The translations under genes were made by a program, and so were the position numbers. The notes beneath the pieces are model-generated. The model ran no database searches. It saw only the letters and a program-made list of their open reading frames with translations, and was not told where the DNA came from. Shown here piece by piece: positions 45,060-54,405 of a stretch of 64,000 nucleotides of DNA. Each line of letters opens with the position of its first letter. Within the stretch, counting starts at the first letter, position 1. Source of the stretch: Alcaligenaceae bacterium SAGV5 (lineage in GTDB: Bacteria > Pseudomonadota > Gammaproteobacteria > Burkholderiales > Burkholderiaceae_B); the NCBI GenBank assembly GCA_009360345.1, contig SPDP01000002.1, positions 620,001 to 684,000 of the forward strand. The letters run 5' to 3'.

Positions 45060-46496
45060 ATGGCAACCGCCACGCCCGAAGCGCATGCGCACGGATTCGG
45101 GCAGCGCTTCGATCTGCCGCTGCCCCTGTGGCTATGGCTGACCGGGGCCGGCGCGACCATCGTGCTCACCTTCGCGGCGCTGGCGCTGTTCGCGCGCCAA
45201 CGCGACTTCGGCGCAGCCTTCCTTCGAAGCACCGATCTGCTGCGGTTCTCCCTGCTGCGCCGCCTGGCCCATCCGCTCGCTGCCGTACTGCGCACGGCCA
45301 GTTGCGCGCTGTTCCTACTGACCCTGGCCACCGGCTTCTACGGCAATGCCGACGCGTACGCGAACCTGACCGTCACGATGGTCTGGGTGCTGTGGTGGGT
45401 GGGCATGGCCTTCTTCTGCGCGCTGGTCGGCGATCTGTGGGAAATCGTCAACCCGCTGCCCACGCTGTATCGCGCGGCCGTGCGCATGATCGGCTGCCGG
45501 GAATCGCTGGGCTGGACCTACCCGGCGCGCTGGGCCGCGTGGCCGGCGGTCATCTTGTTCTTCGCCTTCGCCTGGGCCGAACTGATCTGGCAGGACAAGG
45601 ACGTGCCGGGCGCCATCGCCACCGCCCTGCTGGCGTATTCGGTGCTGGGCTGGATAGGCATGCTGCTGTTCGGCGTGGAGGCCTGGCGCCGCCAGGCCGA
45701 CGCATTCGCGATGGTGTTCCGGGTGCTGGGCCGCTTTGCGCCTCTGGAAATACGCGGTTCGACACCGGACGAACCCGCGCGCCTGCGCCTGCGCCCCTAC
45801 GCCGCCGGGCTGCTGACGAAGGAGCCGGTGTCGAATTCCGTGGCGGCCTTCGTGCTGCTGATGCTCGCAACCGTTACCTTCGACGGCTTCCACGAGACGC
45901 CCCTGATGGATCGCATCGGAACCGCCGCGCAGATGTCGCGTCCCGTGGCCGAGACACTGTTCGCGCTTTCCTCCGTGACGGCGCTGGACGAGACACAGTG
46001 GCTGAACACCTTGCTGCTGTTGCTGTTCCCGATCGCCTTCGTGCTGATCTTTCGCGGGGTCAGTGCATGGATGTTGCGCCTGGCCGGCGAAACGGCCCAC
46101 GCCGGCCGTGCCCAGGCGGATCTGAACGCAATGATCTGGAGCCTGGTGCCGATTGCCGTGGCCTACCACCTGGCGCACTACGCGTCGCTACTGCTGACCA
46201 CCGGCCAGTTCATCATCCCCCTCGCGTCGGATCCGTTCGGCTGGGGCTGGAATCTGTTCGGCACGCGCGGGCGCGCCGTCGACCTGGGCATCCTCAGCCC
46301 GGCCGTCTACTGGTACGTCGCGGTCACGCTGATCGTCGTCGGCCATGTGCTGGCGGTCATCGTCGCGCACGTGGAAGCGGCGCGGCGTTTCGCCAGCCAC
46401 CGCGCGGCGCTGACAAGCCAGTTGCCAATGCTCGCGCTGATGGTGGCCTATACCAGCCTGAGCCTGTGGATCATGGCCCAGCCCATCGTGGGCTGA
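45060..46496 (+). CDS. Polytopic membrane protein, unknown function
   Basis: About 478 residues with roughly 11-12 hydrophobic segments. A short 'EAHAHGFGQRFDLPLP' region precedes the first, and a conserved 'GLWEIVNPLP'-like loop follows the third or fourth. I recall homologues labelled 'fenitrothion hydrolase', a label of doubtful meaning. A TTG at 45033 would give a signal-like start; the ATG at 45060 is used here, but the true start is uncertain. It follows the cupredoxin-like gene closely, so the pair may work together, possibly in copper or metal handling. Confidence 0.7.
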   Translation: MATATPEAHAHGFGQRFDLPLPLWLWLTGAGATIVLTFAALALFARQRDFGAAFLRSTDLLRFSLLRRLAHPLAAVLRTASCALFLLTLATGFYGNADAYANLTVTMVWVLWWVGMAFFCALVGDLWEIVNPLPTLYRAAVRMIGCRESLGWTYPARWAAWPAVILFFAFAWAELIWQDKDVPGAIATALLAYSVLGWIGMLLFGVEAWRRQADAFAMVFRVLGRFAPLEIRGSTPDEPARLRLRPYAAGLLTKEPVSNSVAAFVLLMLATVTFDGFHETPLMDRIGTAAQMSRPVAETLFALSSVTALDETQWLNTLLLLLFPIAFVLIFRGVSAWMLRLAGETAHAGRAQADLNAMIWSLVPIAVAYHLAHYASLLLTTGQFIIPLASDPFGWGWNLFGTRGRAVDLGILSPAVYWYVAVTLIVVGHVLAVIVAHVEAARRFASHRAALTSQLPMLALMVAYTSLSLWIMAQPIVG

Positions 46497-46505
46497 TATC
46501 CGATA

Positions 46506-47000
46506 TCAGGGCGCGGGGCGCTGCTGCTGCGCCTGCGCCCAGGACTGGAAGTCGCTTTTATCGCTCGACCAATGCAGGTGGACGATGCGGAAGCTGTCGC
46601 CGACACGCCGCACGATCGCCGTCTCCAGCGTGACCTGGTCGATTTCCCGGCCGTTGGGCAGCTTGCCGGTAACGCGGTAGGTGCTCAGCACCCAGCGTTC
46701 GTTGCCGCTGCCGCCCAGGCGCCTGGCCTGCAGTCTCCAATCGGAAATGGCGGCCATGTCGATGTCGCTCGGCAGATGGCTCAACGCATAGGCTTCGACC
46801 GTCGCGTCCATGGTGCCGAACTCGAATACGACCAGCCCGCGGTCCAGATGCGAAAGCGCCGCGCCCGTATCCTTGCGCTTGAGGGCGGCATGGAAGCCGT
46901 CGACCGCATCGGCGGGCAGCTTCCCGCTCTGCGCCCATGCCGTGCCGGCCAGCGACAGGCTCGCGGCAACCAACAGCGCGCGCCCCCGTTCAGGCCACAC
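46506..47000 (-). CDS. Secreted SnoaL/DUF4440-like protein
   Basis: A 164-residue protein with a signal peptide (cleavage near 'AWAQS', residue 23) and an NTF2-like fold ending in 'VHLHWSS'. The start is GTG at 47000, overlapping the preceding gene by 11 bases. Its stop faces the membrane protein's stop inside a 7-bp inverted repeat (46493-46509). Function unknown. Confidence 0.72.
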   Translation of the reverse strand: MWPERGRALLVAASLSLAGTAWAQSGKLPADAVDGFHAALKRKDTGAALSHLDRGLVVFEFGTMDATVEAYALSHLPSDIDMAAISDWRLQARRLGGSGNERWVLSTYRVTGKLPNGREIDQVTLETAIVRRVGDSFRIVHLHWSSDKSDFQSWAQAQQQRPAP

Positions 47001-47460
47001 GCTGCATTTCCTTGTCGTCGCCGCGCGAGGTTGCCGGCGGGTTGGGATCGAGTTCTTCGACCACGAACAGGTCGCCCGCGGCCATCCCTTCCAGCGATCC
47101 GTCCTTGCTGCGCACGGTGATCGCGTCCGCGGTATTGCTCTGGACCCAGTAGACGTTCCCGAAACGCGCGCCTTTCAGCACGGTCAACCGCCAGCCGCGC
47201 AGTGCATTGGGTGCGGGCGGCACCGCTTTCGGGCCAAGCGGCTGGAGACGCAGCGTGTAGATCCGGCCCGCCTTGTTGGCCGAGCCAAGACCCGTCACCT
47301 TGCCGGGAAAGCGCCGCAGCACGGGATCGACGATCGGGTCATGGCCGGCGAGCAGCACGCCACCGCGCCACGCGGGATCGGCCGAGGCATCCAGCGCCAG
47401 CAGCAAGGCGCCCGCCATCAACGAGGCCCGAGCACCGCTCGAGATCCATTTCAGCAACAT
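46990..47460 (-). CDS. Secreted protein of unknown function
   Basis: A 156-residue protein with a signal peptide (cleavage near 'DASAD', residue 26). The mature part looks all-beta, with a segment 'GNVYWVQSNTADAITVRSKDG' style near 95-115. The ATG at 47460 follows GGGGAC. I do not recognise the family. It overlaps the SnoaL/DUF4440-like gene by 11 bases, so the two are co-translated and may act together in the periplasm. Confidence 0.62.
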   Translation of the reverse strand: MLLKWISSGARASLMAGALLLALDASADPAWRGGVLLAGHDPIVDPVLRRFPGKVTGLGSANKAGRIYTLRLQPLGPKAVPPAPNALRGWRLTVLKGARFGNVYWVQSNTADAITVRSKDGSLEGMAAGDLFVVEELDPNPPATSRGDDKEMQRVA

Positions 47461-47729
47461 CGTCGTCCCCGTCCTTGGCTTGAAGGCTCGCAGTATCAAC
47501 CAGCGCCGCGAGCGCGTGCAAGAGGGAGGTACCGGCCGCCAATCCGGGCCCGTGTGCGATGCCGGCATCGCCTGAACGCGTGGGAACCAGCATTCGCGCG
47601 GGTTTTCGGCCGGTACAACAGCCCTGGCCTGCCGGCCGCAAGGCCGGGCTGTTCACCTGTGCCGAACGAGTTAACCGCCAGTTGTCTTCCGGCGTACGGA
47701 GGCCCGCGTCTATAACCGGGGCCACGGCC

Positions 47730-48335
47730 ATGGTTCACACGACTTCGGTGATCCGCATTGATGAATTTGAACAACATGACATGCAATCTTCCCTGACAGA
47801 GAGAAAACCTTGGCCGTGGTGGCTCCTGGCCACGATCGTTGCCGTACTGGCGGGGATGTGGTGGCAACCATGGCACGACGATCCGGCCGAGCCGGCGACG
47901 GCCTGGGTTCCGGACTCCGCGCCGATGTGTGCCTCCAATACGGATGAATCCACCGCCTCCCTCCAGGCCGCGACGACCTCGCCCGTGCCGGCGTTCAAGC
48001 TGGAGGGCACGGTCGTCGGCGGCGCGGGCAGCTTCGCGATGGTGCGGCACACGACCGATTCGCGGCTGTTGCAGCTTCGCGTGGGCGACCGCGTCGATGA
48101 CTTCGTCGTTACCGGAATCGAATCCGGCAGGGTCGTGCTGACCGGCACGGGGGGACCTGTCGCGATCGAGACCTGGACCCAGGCAGCCGCGGCCCTGGCC
48201 CCTGCCCCGGCCCCCGCCGCTGCCAAACCGCTTCCACCGGCCGGCGCCGAGGCGCCCCCTCCCCTGCTTCCCATCGAGCAACTCCCCGAGGCGTACAGAG
48301 GGCCCGCGCCCGGGAACGAAGTCGAAGGGCATTGA
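47730..48335 (+). CDS. Orphan GspC-like (type II secretion HR domain) protein
   Basis: A 201-residue bitopic protein: one membrane helix (about 29-47), a linker, then an HR-type beta domain (about 85-145; 'LEGTVVGG', 'RVGDRV', 'VLTGTGGPVAIE') like the homology region of GspC/PulC. The C-terminus is Ala/Pro-rich. No other type II secretion gene is in the window. The ATG at 47730 is chosen, but one at 47781 is also possible. It is followed by the LVIVD lipoprotein gene, which could be its cargo or partner, an inference only. Confidence 0.6.
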   Translation: MVHTTSVIRIDEFEQHDMQSSLTERKPWPWWLLATIVAVLAGMWWQPWHDDPAEPATAWVPDSAPMCASNTDESTASLQAATTSPVPAFKLEGTVVGGAGSFAMVRHTTDSRLLQLRVGDRVDDFVVTGIESGRVVLTGTGGPVAIETWTQAAAALAPAPAPAAAKPLPPAGAEAPPPLLPIEQLPEAYRGPAPGNEVEGH

Positions 48336-48393
48336 CCCGAACACTCCCCGCTCCGCTTACCCACAACCACTCTGAAACGAGAGGAGACACCCA

Positions 48394-50502
48394 GTGAAAA
48401 CGCATCTAGGCCTATCGATGGCCGCCCTGGCCACGGTCGCGTTGATCGCCGCCTGCGGCAGCGACGACAACCCGGTGCCCGGCACGGACAAACCCGTCGC
48501 CGGCGACCCCATCCCGGCCAAGAAGATCGACTACTGCGAACCGGGCCCCGGGGACCAGCCCGAGACCGGCCTGCGTGGCGCGATCCCCGCGGCCGATCGC
48601 GGCCCCTCCAAGAACGACATCACCTTCAAGGGTTTCTGGTGCGGCGCCCGCAAGGTCGCCCAGCACAAGCTGTTCGATCGCGGCGCCTTCGGCGACCTGC
48701 AACTCAAGGACCGCTGCGCCTACGCCTCCCGGCGCGACGGCACCAAGGATGCCCTGGGCCAGCCGATTACCGACCAGAAGCAATACGTCGGAACCATCGT
48801 GTTCGACATGAAGACCCCGACGAAGATGGTCATCACGCCCGACGACGATCAGGTCGGCCACGCTTCCTTCGACCCGGCCGGCCCGAACCCGTACGGGAAG
48901 GTCCTGCGCACGCCCGCGATGATCCGCGCCTACTCGGCGCTCGAACTGCAGGGCAACATCATGATCGGCGCCTACAAGGACAACGGCCCCACCGTGGACG
49001 GCAAGGTCACCAACCCGCTGGACGTCTACGACGTCAGCGACTGCCTGCACCCCGTTCCGCTCAGCACCACCTACAACACACCCCAGGGCAACCACGACGG
49101 CTGGCTCACGCCCGACGGCAAGACCTACTACGGCATCCCGTTCAGCGGCGATCCGATCATCGGCCGCGGCAACGTCGACAACGGCAACAAGAACCAGGTC
49201 GTTCCCGAGGCCGTCAATCGCATCGACATGCACGTGACCGACCTCTCGGATCCCAAGAAACCGAAGGCCCTGCTGAACTGGAACCGCCTGGACCTGCCCC
49301 AGGCAGTCCAGGACAACCTGGGCTGGAAGATCCTGAACACGACGCACTTCCACGACGTCAGCACCAACGACGATGGAACGCGCGTCTACATGGCGCTGTA
49401 TGGCGGCACCAACTCCCTGGGCGGAGGCAACAAGACCGCCATCGAGGCACGAACCCAGCGGTGCGGCAACGGCCTGCTCATCATGGACTCGAGCGACGTC
49501 GTCAAACGGGTGCCCAACCCGAAGTTGAAGTACATCAGCTTCGTCTCGTGGTGCGACGAGAAGCAGATGATCGACCCCGACTTCGGCAACGGCGAGACGG
49601 CCTCGGCCCATGCGACCGAATGGGTGCGCCACGTCAACGGCAAGGAATACATCGTTTCGACCGAAGAGTCGGGCGGTGGCCTGGGCGGCACGCCTTCGGG
49701 AATCTGCGGGCACCAATCCTACGCCCGCATGATCGACATCTCGGACGAGAAGAACCCGCAAGTCGTCGGCACCTACAAGTCCGATGCCAACAAGCCCGAG
49801 AACTGCGAGAAGAACCTGGCCGAGGATACCTGGGCAGGCATGACGCACTATCTCGGCTTTGACGACCGCAGCAACATGCGCCTGGCGGTCTATGCGAGCG
49901 CCTACGGCGGCATGCGCTTCGTGGACTGGAAAGACCCCACCCATCCCATCGAAGTCGCTTACTACATCAAGGAGCGCAACACCAGCGACCAGATGGATTT
50001 CACGCGTCCCGACCCGCGCTACGACACCGAGAACTGCCTGTACTACACCGGGTGGAACCAGGGCGGCCTGGTATCGGTGGAGCTGACCAACCCCGAATAC
50101 AACGCCTGCATGAGCCGCAGCGCGAGCGTCAAGGGGAAGGTGGCTTCGGCCAAGGGCAACCTGGAGGTCACCGTGGAAGCCAGCCGCAACGGCAACGGCG
50201 CCCCCGCCGTGGCCAGCATGACGCTGAAGGGCCAGGGCCACGACGCGCAACTGACCTCGGTGACGCGACTCGGCTCGGCCATCGATGCCAGCGGCGACAT
50301 CACCGCGACCCGGAACTCGGTGCAGATCGACGGCAGCGGCACCTTCGACGGCAAGCCGGCGACGTTCCGCGTCCTGGTGCAGGACAACAGCAACAACACC
50401 GGCATCTTCTCCTTCACCTGCACGTCGGGATGCGACTTCTCGACCAGCGGCTACATGGACAACAGCGGTGACAACAAGCTGGCGGTAGGCCAGAAGGGCT
50501 GA
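48394..50502 (+). CDS. Large LVIVD-repeat lipoprotein
   Basis: A 702-residue protein with a lipobox (LIAAC, Cys at 21) and several LVIVD-type propeller repeats, seen as 'YDVSD', 'HVTDLSDP', 'MIDISDEKNP' and 'FVDWKDPTHP' blocks between about 205 and 545. A separate beta domain closes the C-terminus (about 570-700). The GTG start at 48394 has GAGGAG upstream. LVIVD repeats form surface propellers of unknown role. It lies 59 bases after the GspC-like gene and before a strong hairpin. Confidence 0.78.
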   Translation: MKTHLGLSMAALATVALIAACGSDDNPVPGTDKPVAGDPIPAKKIDYCEPGPGDQPETGLRGAIPAADRGPSKNDITFKGFWCGARKVAQHKLFDRGAFGDLQLKDRCAYASRRDGTKDALGQPITDQKQYVGTIVFDMKTPTKMVITPDDDQVGHASFDPAGPNPYGKVLRTPAMIRAYSALELQGNIMIGAYKDNGPTVDGKVTNPLDVYDVSDCLHPVPLSTTYNTPQGNHDGWLTPDGKTYYGIPFSGDPIIGRGNVDNGNKNQVVPEAVNRIDMHVTDLSDPKKPKALLNWNRLDLPQAVQDNLGWKILNTTHFHDVSTNDDGTRVYMALYGGTNSLGGGNKTAIEARTQRCGNGLLIMDSSDVVKRVPNPKLKYISFVSWCDEKQMIDPDFGNGETASAHATEWVRHVNGKEYIVSTEESGGGLGGTPSGICGHQSYARMIDISDEKNPQVVGTYKSDANKPENCEKNLAEDTWAGMTHYLGFDDRSNMRLAVYASAYGGMRFVDWKDPTHPIEVAYYIKERNTSDQMDFTRPDPRYDTENCLYYTGWNQGGLVSVELTNPEYNACMSRSASVKGKVASAKGNLEVTVEASRNGNGAPAVASMTLKGQGHDAQLTSVTRLGSAIDASGDITATRNSVQIDGSGTFDGKPATFRVLVQDNSNNTGIFSFTCTSGCDFSTSGYMDNSGDNKLAVGQKG

Positions 50503-50550
50503 CGGACCCCGGCGGCGGCACGCCGTTCGAAACAGACCGGCAAGCCGCCG

Positions 50551-50576
50551 CCCGCGGCCGCATTAGCGGCCGCGGG
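50551..50576 (+). terminator. GC hairpin after the LVIVD lipoprotein
   Basis: A perfect 11-bp stem (CCCGCGGCCGC and complement) with loop ATTA lies 49 bases after the stop. No T-tract follows, so termination strength is uncertain. Confidence 0.6.
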
Positions 50577-50644
50577 CCCCGACGCTATAGAATACGAACC
50601 AGACAAGAAAACTAGAAAAACACAATGGGGAGGCAAAAGCCACA

Positions 50645-51541
50645 GTGCGCGAAGCTCATCTGCGCGATTTGATTGCGGTTGTCGAGACAGGTAGCGTTCG
50701 GTCCGCAGCGCGAGCGCTCGGCCTGGCGCAAGCCGCCGTCAGCAAGAACCTCACCGCGCTCGAGAAATCGCTGGGCGTACCACTGCTGATACGTTCCGCC
50801 CGAGGCGTCGAACCTACCGAAATCGGCCGCCTCGTGCTGCGCCGCGCGCGCGTCATCGATGCCGAGTTGCGCAATCTGCACGAGGAAATCGAACGGTTCA
50901 GCGGCGAACACCACAGCCAGGTCAAGATCGGCCTGTCGGCCACCGCCGAGGCGATGCTGCTGTCCGAGGCCGTGGCTCGCTTCCGCGAGCTCAGGCCGAA
51001 CACGCAGCTCAGCGTGTACGGCGGCCGGTCGTCTTCGACGATCGCGGCGCTGCGCGAGGCCAGGATCGATTTCGCGGTCAGCCCGCTGCCGACCGACCAG
51101 AGCATCACCGACCTGCATACCGAACGCTTGTGCAGTTCGGACCTGGGCATCATCGTGCGGGCGGATCACCCGGCCGCCGACGCCCGCGACCTGGCCAGCC
51201 TGGCTCCCTACGGCTGGCTGTACAGCGTGCAGCAGTCCGGCGGACCGATGATCGTCTCGCTGATGCGCAAGCAGGGCCTGCCCGATCCCACGTTGGTGGC
51301 GCACTGCAATTCAGCCAGCGCGCTGGTCGACATGCTGCTCCAGGGCGACTATGTCGCGATCAACAGCCTGGCGGCGCTGGAGCCCCTGCGGCAGCGGGGG
51401 CTGCTGAAGTTCCTGCCTATCGACCTCGATCTGCCACTGGCCGTGCAGTACCTGATCACCCCGACGATGCGGCCGCTGACGATAGCGGCGGCGGCGCTGG
51501 CGGCCGAATTCCGGCGCGCCTCGCGCAGGCTGCGGCGGTGA
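50645..51541 (+). CDS. LysR-family transcriptional regulator
   Basis: A 298-residue LysR protein with the helix-turn-helix at about 3-60 and an effector domain at about 88-290. The GTG start is preceded by GGGGAGG about 11 bases upstream. It is convergent with the opine-dehydrogenase-like gene, so it is not the obvious regulator of that operon; the divergent one at 57.6 kb is more likely. Its own target is unknown. Confidence 0.88.
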   Translation: MREAHLRDLIAVVETGSVRSAARALGLAQAAVSKNLTALEKSLGVPLLIRSARGVEPTEIGRLVLRRARVIDAELRNLHEEIERFSGEHHSQVKIGLSATAEAMLLSEAVARFRELRPNTQLSVYGGRSSSTIAALREARIDFAVSPLPTDQSITDLHTERLCSSDLGIIVRADHPAADARDLASLAPYGWLYSVQQSGGPMIVSLMRKQGLPDPTLVAHCNSASALVDMLLQGDYVAINSLAALEPLRQRGLLKFLPIDLDLPLAVQYLITPTMRPLTIAAAALAAEFRRASRRLRR

Positions 51542-51683
51542 AACGCTCTACTCGACGCGTTTGGCCCTGCGCGGTATCCGCCGATCAGACCGCATGCACC
51601 TGTCGCAGGAATACCCGTAAGCGCGGCCACTTCATCCAGATACGTGGGCCCGAGTGGGTCCTGCGATTGCCTCGTGTTCCTCG

Positions 51684-52745
51684 TCACGCGAAGCGGTGCG
51701 CCAAGGATTCCGCCGTTTCCGTTTCCAGCCGAAGTCCCGCCAGGATCGGATTCATTCGCGCGTACGGCTTGTCCAAGCCGCAACTCAGCAGCGCGATGGC
51801 CATATCCAGATTGGGCGTCGCCGCGCCAACGCGTACGCCGATCTGTTGAAGCACCACCAACCCATAGGGAACATCTTCTTCGATGTAGCGGTGACTGGTG
51901 CTCTCAGGCCCCGGAGCCCCGAGTCCTGCTGCTTCGATGACTTGGGCAAGCGCCGCCAGGTCCCTGCCTTCCACCGCATAGGACAAGCGATAGTGATCGG
52001 CCAGCGAGCGAAGGGGGATTCCGAAGCGGCGCCCTATCTCCAGCCGTTCGGCATCTATCGCCTCGGCAATGCGCGCACCGGCGCGTGAGAAATTGGCGAA
52101 CAGACGCCACGGCTCGCCGTTCTCGATGCGCGTCAGGTTCGGGATGACCTGTCCCGCATGGGCAATGGGGTTTATATTGGCCAGCAATGTCGCCAGATGT
52201 GCTGGCGCAGCTTCGAAGCGATCACCGAATAGCGCGGCGCAGCGGCCCGTCAGGGCTTCGAGGCGGGCAGAAGGTAGCGCGCTCACGCCAAGACGCGGCC
52301 GCACCGTGGCGATGCGGGCATGCAAGGGCGCCACGCGATTGGCGGTGCCGAGGGTCGTCCCCCAGGCCACCAGGTCCGGAGCGGAGCCTTTCCAATCCAC
52401 GGAATCCCTGAACCAGAATTGCACCAGCGAGAGCGCACCGCTGAGAATCACCGTCTGCTTCCCGTGCAGGAACGGCGTGGCCATGCCTAGCACGTCGGCA
52501 TAGGCGGTGGCAGGCAAGGCCACCAGAATATGGCTCCATTCGGCGAGCGACTCCGGCCCGGAGATGTTCTCGACCTCCACGCTCGACTCCAGCTTGCCAG
52601 AGCAACGCAAGGTCAGCCGCCTGCCCTCCACCGGCGTACGTGGGGACCACACCCCGACGCGATGCCCCGCGGAAGCCGCCAGCGTTGCCGAGAGAATACC
52701 GATGGGGCCCGTGCCGATGACGGCCAAATCCAGGGAGCCAGTCAT
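51684..52745 (-). CDS. Octopine/nopaline-dehydrogenase-family oxidoreductase
   Basis: A 353-residue NAD(P)-dependent enzyme with an N-terminal Rossmann motif GTGPIG (about 11-16) and the C-terminal opine dehydrogenase domain. The catalytic His/Asn region reads 'NPIAHAGQVIPN' (about 190-201). Such enzymes reduce or oxidise N-(carboxyalkyl)amino acids. It overlaps the HyuB-like gene by ATGA and ends the Bug-HyuA-HyuB operon. An opine-type substrate broken down by the hydantoinase-like pair is one reading. Confidence 0.83.
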   Translation of the reverse strand: MTGSLDLAVIGTGPIGILSATLAASAGHRVGVWSPRTPVEGRRLTLRCSGKLESSVEVENISGPESLAEWSHILVALPATAYADVLGMATPFLHGKQTVILSGALSLVQFWFRDSVDWKGSAPDLVAWGTTLGTANRVAPLHARIATVRPRLGVSALPSARLEALTGRCAALFGDRFEAAPAHLATLLANINPIAHAGQVIPNLTRIENGEPWRLFANFSRAGARIAEAIDAERLEIGRRFGIPLRSLADHYRLSYAVEGRDLAALAQVIEAAGLGAPGPESTSHRYIEEDVPYGLVVLQQIGVRVGAATPNLDMAIALLSCGLDKPYARMNPILAGLRLETETAESLAHRFA

Positions 52746-54403
52746 TCCGCGGATTCCTTCACGGAGGTATAGCCGCAGCTTGCATCGTGGGCCTTGAGCG
52801 CGGCGGGGCGGTCTTCAGGTGGACCAAAGCCTCCACCGCCGGCCGAATCATGAAAGATCAGGTCGCCCGGCAGAATCGACACGGTGCCGGACAGCGCATG
52901 CAACGTCACCTCCTGGCCAGCCCGCACGATATGGACGGCGTTGGGTTGTCCCGGCTTGCCACCCGCCAGACCGGGGGGAGGCACCATCACGCCGTCGCCA
53001 GTTGGCGTCAGGCGGCCCGGCTCCACGCCCTCGTAGCGAAGAACATAGGTAGCCCCCAGGCCTCCGCGATGCCTTCCCTCGCCGCCAGAGTCCGGACGCA
53101 GCGCATACTGCTCGACATGCAGGGGAAAGACTGACTCCGTCCTCTCCACGCTGGGCGAAGGCGTGCCCCCCGGGCTTTGCACGACACCCAGGTTGGACCA
53201 ACCGTCGCCCGAGGCGTGCGCACCGGCTGCCCCCCGGTTGGCGAAGTGGTGCCACACCACACTGCGCCCGTTCCTGTCGTGGCATGCGATCGCCACGCGA
53301 AAGCGCCGCGCAAAGCCTGCGATGACCTGATGGGGCACGATCTTGGAGAGCGCATCCAGGACCGCCTCGATGATCGGCGCCGCGGTGAGAGTGGTACAAG
53401 CGGTGACTGGCGCCGGCGCGATCGGATCCACCAGGCTGCCTGGCCGGGTAAGGAGCCGTATGGGACGCATCGCGCCGCCGCTCTGCCGCCCCTCGCCCGC
53501 GCAGACATATGCGAAAGCAGCGTTGACCGCCGCGGTAGTGTTGGCCAGCGGCGAGTTCACGAATCGCACGACCTGATCGGAGCTGCCTCGCAGATCCACC
53601 GTCGCTTCGTCGCCCTCCACCTCGATCCGGACGTGGATGCGCGGCGCGGCGCCGCCGGGTTCGATCGGATCAAGCCAGCTTTCGCCTTCCTGCATTCCAT
53701 CGGGCCACGCGCTGATGGTGGCTCGCATCGCCACCTCCCCCGCCGCCAGAATCGCTTTGCCGCATGCGGCCAGGCAAGGGGCCCCGTAATGATCGACCAG
53801 CGCGCGCAGCCGTATGGCACCCGCCTGAACGGACGCAAGCTGGGCCAGGAGATCGCCACGCATGTCCGTCGGCGTGCGGGAATTCAGGCAGAGCAGATCG
53901 AGCAACTCCTCGTCCAGAAGCCCGGCCCGCACCAGACGGACGGGCGGCACCCGCAAGCCCTCGTGCCAGATTTCCGTCGCACGAGGGCTGTAGCCGCCAG
54001 GAGAGATACCGCCGATATCGCCTTGATGAGCACGGTTGACCACCCAGAATGCGACTCGCCCGTCTATCACGACGGGCAGGCACAACGTCATGTCCGGCAA
54101 GTGGCTTCCGCCGTGATAGGGGTCATTGAGCAGCACGACGTCACCGTTGGCGAGCCGCTCGCCGAACCGCTCGCGGGCGGCCATCAGCGCGAACCGCAAC
54201 GCCCCCAGATGGATGGGCAGGCGCTCCGCCTGGGTCAGTAGCTCCCCATCCGCATCGAAGAGAGAAGCCGAGAAGTCGCGCGACTGATTCAGGATCGGAG
54301 AAAAGGCCGTACGCGCCATCACCTCGACGGTTTCGTCCACGATCGCAGCGAGGCGGGCTCGCACGACCGCCAATGTCACGGGGTCCACCGGTTGCAAGGC
54401 CAT
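52742..54403 (-). CDS. HyuB-like hydantoinase/oxoprolinase subunit
   Basis: A 553-residue hydantoinase B-type subunit with the early 'FSPILNQSRDFS' block (about 35-46) and the conserved 'LNDPYHGG' block (about 93-100). The ATG at 54403 has GGAG 8 bases upstream; a GTG at 54409 overlapping the HyuA stop is possible. With HyuA it should form an ATP-dependent cyclic-amide hydrolase or a carboxylase of the acetone/acetophenone type. The true substrate cannot be read from sequence. Confidence 0.88.
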   Translation of the reverse strand: MALQPVDPVTLAVVRARLAAIVDETVEVMARTAFSPILNQSRDFSASLFDADGELLTQAERLPIHLGALRFALMAARERFGERLANGDVVLLNDPYHGGSHLPDMTLCLPVVIDGRVAFWVVNRAHQGDIGGISPGGYSPRATEIWHEGLRVPPVRLVRAGLLDEELLDLLCLNSRTPTDMRGDLLAQLASVQAGAIRLRALVDHYGAPCLAACGKAILAAGEVAMRATISAWPDGMQEGESWLDPIEPGGAAPRIHVRIEVEGDEATVDLRGSSDQVVRFVNSPLANTTAAVNAAFAYVCAGEGRQSGGAMRPIRLLTRPGSLVDPIAPAPVTACTTLTAAPIIEAVLDALSKIVPHQVIAGFARRFRVAIACHDRNGRSVVWHHFANRGAAGAHASGDGWSNLGVVQSPGGTPSPSVERTESVFPLHVEQYALRPDSGGEGRHRGGLGATYVLRYEGVEPGRLTPTGDGVMVPPPGLAGGKPGQPNAVHIVRAGQEVTLHALSGTVSILPGDLIFHDSAGGGGFGPPEDRPAALKAHDASCGYTSVKESAE

Positions 54404-54405
54404 CG

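Noticed and set aside
48412..50250. A 612-codon open frame antisense to the LVIVD lipoprotein
   Set aside because: Shadow of the sense gene, which has a lipobox, ribosome site and repeats.
51349..51783. A 144-codon minus-strand frame across the spacer between LysR and the opine-dehydrogenase-like gene
   Set aside because: It overlaps both real genes and shows no family; the 142-base spacer itself has no clear feature.
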